A DNA stretch of 15,314 bases from JALYRV01 sp035512575 (lineage in GTDB: Bacteria > Acidobacteriota > Vicinamibacteria > Vicinamibacterales > SCN-69-37): NCBI GenBank assembly GCA_035512575.1, contig DATKDT010000006.1:1-15314 (forward strand), given 5' to 3'. The first letter of the stretch is position 1. Every line of letters starts with the position of its first letter. Positions 6,453 to 14,144 of this stretch are shown piece after piece. The notes below the pieces were generated by a model, which saw only the letters and a list, made by a program, of their open reading frames with translations, made no database searches and was not told the DNA's origin. Made by a program: the position numbers and the translations under genes.

Positions 6453-9400
6453 CCGGCGGCGTCGTCTTCGCGGGCTCGGTCTTCTTGCGCGCCTTGAGCC
6501 GCTCGTTGATGTGTTCTTCCATCTTCAGGCGCGGGATGCCCTCGAGCATCCAGTCGGGCGCCGGCGCGTCCTTCAGGTAGTGGTCGAACCACTCCTTCAT
6601 GCGCACCGTGTAGTCCTGCTGGTTGGCGGGACGCGCGAGGCCGTGATTCTCGCCCGGGTACTCGAGCAGAATCACCGGCTTGTCCATGCGCCGAAGGGCG
6701 TTGAAGTACTCGATGCCCTGCGTGAAGTCGACCGCGCCGTCCAGATCGTTGTGCAGGATCATCAGGGGCGTCTTCACGTTCTGCGCGTGATACACCGGCG
6801 AGTTGCGCGCGTAGGCTTCCCAGTTGTCGTTGTAGCCGCTCGTGAACCGGCCCTGGCTGGCCTCGAAGATCATGCCGTTGGTGACGCCGCTGTTCTTGTA
6901 GATCAACCCGTACATGCTGATCATGTTCGTGAGCGGCGCGCCCGCGACCGCCGCAGTGAAGATGTCGGTCTGCGTCACGAGGAACGACGTCTGATACCCG
7001 CCCCACGAGTGGCCCTGGATGCCGACGTTCTTCGGGTCGACAATCCCCGTGGCGAGCGCCGCTTTCACGGCCGGCACCACGCTCCACACGGCCGACATGC
7101 CCGGATCGTTGACGTGGTACGTGATGTCGGGCATCAGCACGGCGTAGCCGTTGCTCGTGTACACCGAGCGGTTGAAGCCGTTCGACGTCGGCCGCGCATA
7201 GGTGTTGTGCCCCTGCGTCAGCCGCTCGTAGATGTAGACGACCATCGGATACTGCTTGCCCTTCTCGTAGTTCGCGGGCAGGAACAGCGATCCCTGCAGC
7301 TTGCGGCCCTTCTCGCTCGTGTAGTCGAGCAGCATCGCGTCGCCCGACCACGCGAAGTTCTTCTGATCGGGATAGACGTCGCTGATCTTCTTCGCCGGCC
7401 CGAACGCCATCGTCGTTACATGGAAGTTCGGCGTCTCGGCGCGCGTCTCCCTGGAGTAGACGATGACGTCGGCTTTGCGCGCCTTCATGAGGCGGCCGTG
7501 CATGGCGTCGTCCCACGTGAGGTTCTTCACGCCTGGCTTGCCGGGATCGATGCGGCCGAAGCCCTGCTTCTTCGTCCACTCGCCGTAGACGTCGACGTAG
7601 AGCGGCTTCGACAGATCGATGCCGCGCTCGTCGGGATCGAGCGAGAAGCGCGTGCGGTGGCGGATGCCGTCCCTGGTGCCGTTGACGGTAAGGTTCACGG
7701 CCGTGCCCTGCGCGACCGGCACCTGCCACACGTCGAACCCGTCGTTCAGCACGACGAACCGGCTGTCGGACGAGAAGCCCCAAGGATTGCGCGGGGGATC
7801 GACGACGTTGACGTCGCTCTCGATGTTGACGAAGTTCGCCGGCACCGATGCGGTGATGTTGCGCGTCTGGCCGTTCGTGAGGTCGAGCACGTGGAAGTGC
7901 TTGTCCTGATAGAACAGCACCTTTGTGCCGTCGGGTGAGGGACCGTAGATCCACCGGTTCTTCCTGAGCGCCAGCTTCCTCTCGCCGGTGGCCAGGTTGA
8001 CCGTGTAGACATCGCGGAACTGGCGGCCGTCGAGGTTGCCCATGCGCTGGTATTCGCGCACGTCGTAGCCGACGGCCCACTTGTCCTTCGGAGCGATGTT
8101 CACCGTGCGCAGCTCGTCGTCGGCCAGCCGGATGAACTTCTGCGTGGCGGGGTAGTAGATCGAGACGTAGCTGTAGTTGCGGTCGGCGTTCTGCTGCACT
8201 TCCTGCTGCGACTGCAGGCGCGGATCCTTCCAGTGCCAGATCACGAGGTTCGGCTTCTCGTCGGCGTTGTCGTCTGCGGCGGGCGGCGCGGCCGGGGGCG
8301 TCGCGGGCGCGGCAGGCGCGTCTTCGCCTTCGGCCGGCTCGGGACGCGAAGGACGATCGGACTTGCGCAGCTCGTGAATGCCGAAGATGAGCGCATCGAG
8401 ATCGTCGGTCCACGACGGCGACCGGTTCGGGCTGATGGTCATGCCCGCGGGGAATGACTTGTCGGTGGACGGATCGAAGGTCACCTTTGTCGGCGCGGCA
8501 TTCGCGCTGAAGCCGGTGAAGCCGACGACCGAGTGCAGGCGATCGCGGTAGGCGCGGTCTTCCCTGCCCTTGAGCACGGCGAGGGCGTCGCCCTTTTCGG
8601 TCCACGTCGGACGCTCGTACCAGGCCTTGCCGCTGTCGAGGACGCGGACCGTACCGGCCGTCATGTCGCGCAGCTGCAGACCGTTGCCGGCCTGATCGGC
8701 GGCGTCGATGGTATAGGCGAGCCAGCGGCCGCTCTTGTCGAACTGGAAGTCGGCGACGTTGCCGAGGCTGAGCTCATCGCCGGTGGCGAGGTCGCGCAGG
8801 ATCAGATCGGTGCCGCGCGGACGGCTGCTCGGCGCGGCCGGACCGGCCCCACGGCCGCCGGGGGGCGGAGGCACCGCAGGGCCGCCAGCCGCGGGAAGCG
8901 CGGGGCCGCCGGCGGCGGCATCGGCGCCATAGCGGTGCAGCGCGATCCAGCCGGGCGTCTCGCCCGAGAACGCGAAGCGGCGAATCTTGGCGACTTCGGT
9001 CTTCGTGCCGTCGGCGAGCTTGATGATCGTCACGCCGGTCTGGATGGGACGCCGCGCGCGGCGCGCGGCCTGCGCGGCCTTCCGCGTCATCGTCGTCGAC
9101 ACCGCGGCGTAGGCGGAGTCGTCGGAGAACACGGTCGCGCCGCCGAAGCCCTCGCCCACGGCAACTTTGTATTCCGTGTCGTTCGCGGTATTGCGGATGA
9201 TCACCTCGCTGTCGCCCTGCAGGGGCGACACGCGGTAGGCGATCCACTGTCCGTTGTTCGAGAGCGTGGCGGCGCCGAGGCCCTTCCAGGCGAGGATGTC
9301 GTCGAGCTCGATCGTTTTCGGCGCGCCGTTGGCGGCCGGCTGCGTGTCGGCGGCGGGCGCCTGCGCGGCCGCTGCGGGTTTTTGCGGCGCGGCGGATTGC

Positions 9401-9492
9401 GCCTGCGCCTCGAGAGCGGGTGTGGCCGCCAGCGCCGCGACGAGCGCGAGCGCGGACAGGCCGAGGATGCCGCGCATGCGGATCCGAATCAT
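6430..9492 (-). CDS. Exported S9 (prolyl oligopeptidase) family serine peptidase
   Basis: This 1020-residue protein starts with a signal peptide (residues 1 to about 32, ending ALEAQAQ) and acts outside the cytoplasm. The N-terminal ~700 residues contain WxxDG/SPDG-type beta-propeller repeats. The C-terminal alpha/beta-hydrolase domain (about 730-990) has G-H-S829-W-G-G, D918 (HNDLDGAV) and H950 (GENHG), an intact triad. The family cleaves short peptides, often after Pro or as dipeptidyl or acylaminoacyl peptidases; specificity here is unknown. Length is well above the usual 650-750, partly from Ala/Pro/Gly-rich inserts at about 30-60, 190-228 and 381-408 and a Lys/Pro tail, all likely disordered. 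The start ATG has a perfect AGGAGG 7 bases upstream. The 3' end overlaps the ATPase gene. It is transcribed away from the XRE regulator, with which it shares a 233-bp control region. Confidence 0.93.
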   Translation of the reverse strand: MIRIRMRGILGLSALALVAALAATPALEAQAQSAAPQKPAAAAQAPAADTQPAANGAPKTIELDDILAWKGLGAATLSNNGQWIAYRVSPLQGDSEVIIRNTANDTEYKVAVGEGFGGATVFSDDSAYAAVSTTMTRKAAQAARRARRPIQTGVTIIKLADGTKTEVAKIRRFAFSGETPGWIALHRYGADAAAGGPALPAAGGPAVPPPPGGRGAGPAAPSSRPRGTDLILRDLATGDELSLGNVADFQFDKSGRWLAYTIDAADQAGNGLQLRDMTAGTVRVLDSGKAWYERPTWTEKGDALAVLKGREDRAYRDRLHSVVGFTGFSANAAPTKVTFDPSTDKSFPAGMTISPNRSPSWTDDLDALIFGIHELRKSDRPSRPEPAEGEDAPAAPATPPAAPPAADDNADEKPNLVIWHWKDPRLQSQQEVQQNADRNYSYVSIYYPATQKFIRLADDELRTVNIAPKDKWAVGYDVREYQRMGNLDGRQFRDVYTVNLATGERKLALRKNRWIYGPSPDGTKVLFYQDKHFHVLDLTNGQTRNITASVPANFVNIESDVNVVDPPRNPWGFSSDSRFVVLNDGFDVWQVPVAQGTAVNLTVNGTRDGIRHRTRFSLDPDERGIDLSKPLYVDVYGEWTKKQGFGRIDPGKPGVKNLTWDDAMHGRLMKARKADVIVYSRETRAETPNFHVTTMAFGPAKKISDVYPDQKNFAWSGDAMLLDYTSEKGRKLQGSLFLPANYEKGKQYPMVVYIYERLTQGHNTYARPTSNGFNRSVYTSNGYAVLMPDITYHVNDPGMSAVWSVVPAVKAALATGIVDPKNVGIQGHSWGGYQTSFLVTQTDIFTAAVAGAPLTNMISMYGLIYKNSGVTNGMIFEASQGRFTSGYNDNWEAYARNSPVYHAQNVKTPLMILHNDLDGAVDFTQGIEYFNALRRMDKPVILLEYPGENHGLARPANQQDYTVRMKEWFDHYLKDAPAPDWMLEGIPRLKMEEHINERLKARKKTEPAKTTPPAKPGGGL
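6440..6459. terminator. GC-rich hairpin at a convergent gene end, possible bidirectional terminator
   Basis: CCGCCGG (6440-6446) pairs perfectly with CCGGCGG (6453-6459) around gcttag, which contains the ATPase TAG stop. It also lies within the last codons of the convergent peptidase gene. No T-run follows on the plus strand; the minus strand has only a short TTT. A role in ending both transcripts is plausible but unproven. Confidence 0.35.
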
Positions 9493-9499
9493 GGAAGTG

Positions 9500-9505
9500 C
9501 CTCCT
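9500..9505 (-). promoter_or_regulatory. Perfect Shine-Dalgarno of the S9 peptidase gene
   Basis: On the minus strand AGGAGG precedes ATG 9492 by 7 bases. It is the strongest ribosome binding site in the window and confirms the start. Confidence 0.8.
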
Positions 9506-9514
9506 GCGAACTTG

Positions 9515-9549
9515 GGTGCTATATGCCTGGTGGCTAAGTGCTATGTGCC
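9515..9549. repeat. Degenerate heptad-like repeat upstream of the S9 peptidase
   Basis: GTGCTATATGCC (9516-9527) recurs as GTGCTATGTGCC (9538-9549), 11 of 12 identical and 22 bases apart. A TGCY/TGGC core recurs about every 7 bases (9517, 9524, 9531, 9539, 9546). It lies in the 5' leader or promoter region of the peptidase gene. The architecture resembles the heptad repeat at 904-938 but the sequence differs. Confidence 0.45.
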
Positions 9550-9635
9550 GGAAGGGCCGGATCGTAGCACGCGCGCGAATGGGTGATGAGGGTATTACGC
9601 ACGGCGGGAGGGTGAGGTTTCCAGGGCGCGCATAC

Positions 9636-9652
9636 ATAACAAAGTGTGTTAT
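9636..9652. promoter_or_regulatory. Operator-like palindrome, site 1 (ATAACA-N5-TGTTAT)
   Basis: Perfect inverted repeat ATAACA (9636-9641) and TGTTAT (9647-9652) around AAGTG. The half-sites are identical to site 2, whose centre is 49 bp away. It lies between the divergent peptidase and XRE genes, about 144 bp before the peptidase ATG. The likely ligand is the XRE protein encoded next door, though this is inferred. Confidence 0.6.
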
Positions 9653-9675
9653 ATCCGCGTCGCCGAGATTTCCGC

Positions 9676-9704
9676 TGGCCAGATATAACAACTTGTGTTA
9701 TAAA
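9676..9704 (+). promoter_or_regulatory. Promoter of the XRE regulator gene
   Basis: The -35 candidate TGGCCA (9676-9681, 4 of 6) is separated by exactly 17 bases from the -10 TATAAA (9699-9704, 5 of 6). TG at 9696-9697 gives an extended -10. The predicted start is near 9711, leaving a leader of about 15 bases with GGAAAG before ATG 9726. Operator site 2 fills the spacer and overlaps the -10. Confidence 0.6.
9684..9702. promoter_or_regulatory. Operator-like palindrome, site 2 (TATAACA-N5-TGTTATA)
   Basis: A perfect 7-bp inverted repeat, TATAACAACTTGTGTTATA, lies between the -35 and -10 of the XRE gene and overlaps the -10. Binding here would block RNA polymerase, the standard layout for autorepression by HTH regulators. 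Together with site 1 it forms a two-site control region in an otherwise GC-rich sequence. Confidence 0.7.
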
Positions 9705-9725
9705 CTGCTGGAAAGATGCCTCGCC

Positions 9726-10463
9726 ATGCCTGACCGTCGCCATCCGCACGGGGCCTATCGCGAAATCCTGGCGTATCGCAGCCATCGCATGTTGAGTCAG
9801 GCCCAGCTCGCCGAGGCTCTGGGGGTGACGCAGGCCTACATCTCCCAGCTCGAGCGCGGCACGAGGCGGGTGTCCAGGAAGCTGGCGGCGAAGCTGGCTG
9901 CCCTCCCCACCCAGCACCATCTTCCCGCGACGGTCTTCCCAGAGGAACTCGCGCCGCTCGATCGCGTCGACATCGACCTGGCCGCCGACCTTGCCGCGCT
10001 CGGCTACCCCGGGTTCGCCGCCGAGGATGACGCCGCACCGAAAAATCCGGCTGCCGTCATCGTCTCGATCCTGAAGCGGCGCCACGTCGCGCCGGGCGTG
10101 ATGGCCGCGATTCCCTGGGTGCTGCTGCGCTTTCCCGATCTCAACACCGGCTGGCTCGTCGATCAGGCGCGTCTCAACAATCTGCAGAATCGCCTTGGGT
10201 TCCTCACGCAGCTCGCCTGCGAAATCGCGAAGTCGCACGCCGCCGCCGGCCGGTTCGACGAGGCGCATCTGGTGAAGCTCGAGGGCATGCGCGGCGAACT
10301 CGAATCGAGCCGCCTCGCAAAGCAAGACACGCTCGCGCGTGAGCTCTCGCCGTCCGAGCGCCAATTCTTCGAAGAGCACCGCACCGAAACCGCCCGGCAC
10401 TGGAACCTGCTGACCGGCCTCACGAAAGAGACCCTGCCGCACATCGGCGCGAGCACCCGATGA
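9726..10463 (+). CDS. XRE-type helix-turn-helix regulator with a conserved-looking C-terminal domain
   Basis: This is a cytoplasmic DNA-binding protein of 245 residues. Residues about 14-60 form an XRE/Cro-type helix-turn-helix (LSQAQLAEALGVTQAYISQLERGTR, written here in part as SQAQLAEALGV and YISQLERG). The C-terminal ~165 residues are helical and contain AIPWVLLRFPDLNTGWLV, NNLQNRLGFLTQLA and ETARHWNLLTGLT. This resembles proteins I associate loosely with antitoxin-like regulators, but I cannot assign a family with certainty. No toxin-like gene adjoins it. The start is ATG 9726, because the frame upstream is intergenic and holds the operators; GGAAAG at 9710-9715 is a plausible ribosome binding site. 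It is probably autoregulated through the palindrome overlapping its promoter, and may also act on the divergent S9 peptidase gene. Confidence 0.82.
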   Translation: MPDRRHPHGAYREILAYRSHRMLSQAQLAEALGVTQAYISQLERGTRRVSRKLAAKLAALPTQHHLPATVFPEELAPLDRVDIDLAADLAALGYPGFAAEDDAAPKNPAAVIVSILKRRHVAPGVMAAIPWVLLRFPDLNTGWLVDQARLNNLQNRLGFLTQLACEIAKSHAAAGRFDEAHLVKLEGMRGELESSRLAKQDTLARELSPSERQFFEEHRTETARHWNLLTGLTKETLPHIGASTR

Positions 10464-10493
10464 TCGCCCTGTGCCGCCTGTGAGCGAACCACC

Positions 10494-10721
10494 ATGGACA
10501 CGCTCACGCTCAACATGATCGCCATTGCCGTGAGCACCGCGGCGCTGCTTGCCCAGGCGCCGCTGACGACGCTGCTCGCGGCTGCACTGCTGCACGAACG
10601 GCTGACGCCGCTCGAACTGGCCGGCGGCGCGCTGGTGCTCGCCGGCATCTACGTGGTCAACCGCGCCGAAATGGCGCCGCCCCGTCCGGCAGCGCCGCGC
10701 GCCGGTGGCCCATCCTCTTAG
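10494..10721 (+). pseudogene. EamA (drug/metabolite transporter) C-terminal remnant
   Basis: A 75-codon frame encodes only the last two membrane helices of an EamA/DMT-type permease. Residues 24-58 (APLTTLLAAALLHERLTP, then LELAGGALVLAGIYVVNR) match the typical end of the family, while complete members have about 280-300 residues and 10 helices. The first 20 codons are hydrophobic but unlike the preceding family helix. The XRE gene ends 30 bp upstream, so the rest of the transporter is absent. No good ribosome binding site precedes ATG 10494. Most likely a deletion remnant; a small two-helix membrane protein is a less likely alternative. It ends one base short of the convergent HNH reading frame, which is also broken. 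Confidence 0.6.
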
Positions 10722-10722
10722 C

Positions 10723-11757
10723 TCATGGCCCGCGCCCGGCCGCAAAGAGCATGTCGGCCTCGTGGCCGTTGTGCGCGCGGCATCGCAGCTCGATGTTCGC
10801 GACGCCTGCCTCACCGCCGGCCGCCTACGGCTTCACGTGATGCAGCTCGAGCCCGCCTCTCTCGCGGCAGCGGCCTTCGCGTCCGGCAAACGCGCAGCGA
10901 CTCTTGTCGCGCGCCCACACCGCGCGCCGCACAGCCGCAGGAATCAGCCGCGTGCCTTTCTTCGCCGGCCGCGCCGTCAGTCGCGGCCGCGCCACGAGCG
11001 TCAGCTTCCGCTTCTCGAGATCGGCCAGCAGCGCCGACAGCGCGCGGTCGAAGACGATTGCGAGATCGCCATTCGGCACTGAATGCCGCAGCAGGTCCTG
11101 CACCACCCGCAGCTTCGCGCGCGTCTCGCCGGATACCGTGAACTGCACCTTGTACCGCTCGGGCGCGAGCGGCCTGATGACGGCGGCCGGACGCGGCGCC
11201 ACCAGTGTGGACTCTGGCGGCAAGACGGCCGACGGCGCCGACGACATAACGGCAGGCGCGACGTCTGAGGCCGGCGCGGCGTCCGGAGCAGGCGCGAGCA
11301 AGGCCGTGGCCGGCCGCGACGGAGCGGCCACTCGCCGCACCATCGACGGCACGTCGGGCTTTGGCGCGAGCCGAGCGACGATGACTTCGACTTCAGCTGC
11401 CGTTTTGTGAGTCGCTTCCTGCAACAACGAGAGGCAGTTGGCTTCGTTGAGATGCTTCGCGAGCAACGACACCACGGTCAGCGAAACGCGGCTATCGGCG
11501 ATCAGGTCCAGCACGATCGGAAATCGCCGCGCCAGGCGAGCTGCCGCGATACGGCTGCATGCGGCACGCTCGGAAAGGTGAAGGCTATGCGTGCAATAGT
11601 CGAAGAAGGAGCTGAAACCTTCCCCCAGAAACAAGCGACGAACGTCGAGCTCACTCAGAGTGGCAAGCAAAGCAGCCGTCGCTTTTCGCTCGACTGCGAC
11701 GCAGTCCTGCGCGCGCTTGAGGACTGCGTCATCATTCAACTGCCGCACAACCATCAA
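10723..11757 (-). pseudogene. HNH endonuclease-domain protein interrupted by an in-frame amber codon
   Basis: The frame runs 310 codons from 11757 to a TAG at 10825-10827, then stays open for 33 more codons to TGA at 10723. Residues about 10-140 are helical; 145-195 form an Ala/Pro-rich linker; 196-255 form a second helical segment (PLAPERYKVQFTVS); and 270-344 form the HNH domain (IPAAVRRAVWARD, C288, C297, LELHH). The amber falls at codon 311, right after HHVKP. The sequence beyond it, AAGGEAGVANIELRCRAHN, supplies the Asn and last His of the HNH motif. Homologues I recall have Tyr, Phe or Trp here, so one change (TAC to TAG) explains it. Without readthrough the nuclease lacks half its active site. 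The start is TTG 11757 (AGGTGAG 8 bases before) or ATG 11754. The 5' part has visibly lower GC than its neighbours, consistent with transfer. Confidence 0.82.
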
Positions 11758-11776
11758 GCGCGTGACTCACCTTTCC

Positions 11777-11804
11777 TTTGTAGCATCGTCACGCCGTTGT
11801 GCAA
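11777..11804 (-). promoter_or_regulatory. Candidate promoter of the HNH gene
   Basis: On the minus strand, TTGCAC (11804-11799) is followed after 16 bases by TACAAA (11782-11777), preceded by TGC to form an extended -10-like element. The predicted start is near 11770, just upstream of or within the AGGTGAG ribosome binding site, so the leader would be very short. The -35 lies within a small inverted repeat. Confidence 0.4.
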
Positions 11805-11816
11805 CGCTGTCGATGC
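11783..11816. repeat. Nested inverted repeats in the HNH promoter
   Basis: GCATCG (11783-11788) and CGATGC (11811-11816) are perfect inverted arms enclosing a second inverted repeat, CGTTG-TG-CAACG (11795-11806), which covers the -35. The 10-mer TGCAACGCTG at 11800-11809 recurs at 11835-11844. A regulator-binding role is possible; the sequence alone does not show it. Confidence 0.4.
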
Positions 11817-11866
11817 AAATAGATCTGCAGCTTCTGCAACGCTGATCGCCGCAGCCTGTGGATGAA

Positions 11867-11900
11867 CTGTGGAAACCTTCCTCGAGGGAGATTTCCACAG
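11867..11900. repeat. 34-bp imperfect palindrome downstream of glgX
   Basis: The left arm CTGTGGAAACCTTCCTC (11867-11883) faces GAGGGAGATTTCCACAG (11884-11900). Of 17 pairs, 15 are Watson-Crick, one is G-T and one is a mismatch; there is no loop spacer. Weaker pairing continues outward (11863-11865 with 11902-11904). It lies 86 bp beyond the glgX stop and about 110 bp before the HNH start, both read on the minus strand, so it could form an RNA hairpin ending glgX transcription, although no U-tract follows. Its arms, with TGTGGATGA at 11857-11865, look like degenerate DnaA boxes (consensus TGTGGATAA). Confidence 0.65.
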
Positions 11901-11985
11901 GTCAGCGTTGACGTTACTGCAGCGATCGGCGCGAGTCTTGTGCCAGACGCGGGAGGCGGGGGCGCGGCGGATCGCGTGGCGCGCG

Positions 11986-14097
<2,112 letters not shown>

Positions 14098-14134
14098 GCG
14101 GAGCGGCTCACGACTGATCTACTCTACCCGCGCC

Positions 14135-14140
14135 TGGAGG
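14135..14140 (+). promoter_or_regulatory. Ribosome binding site of the second S9 peptidase
   Basis: TGGAGG ends 4 bases before ATG 14145, a short but usable spacing. A weak TANNNT element (TACTCT, 14120-14125) lies upstream. The whole control region shared with divergent glgX is only 47 bp. Confidence 0.55.
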
Positions 14141-14144
14141 ATTC

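Noticed and set aside
6418..7938. Plus-strand open frame of 506 codons antisense to the S9 peptidase
   Set aside because: No recognisable domain, Arg/Val/His-rich composition, and the opposite strand carries an intact catalytic triad.
9420..9725. N-terminal extension of the XRE protein by 102 codons
   Set aside because: It would overlap the peptidase 5' end and read through two operators and a promoter; homology-like sequence begins only at ATG 9726.
9726..10721. Toxin-antitoxin pair formed by the XRE gene and the small downstream frame
   Set aside because: The downstream 75-codon frame matches the end of an EamA transporter rather than a toxin, and has no clear ribosome binding site or overlap with the XRE gene.
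11857..11900. Chromosomal replication origin
   Set aside because: Only three poor DnaA-box-like sequences, no AT-rich unwinding region and no dnaA, dnaN or other origin-linked genes nearby.
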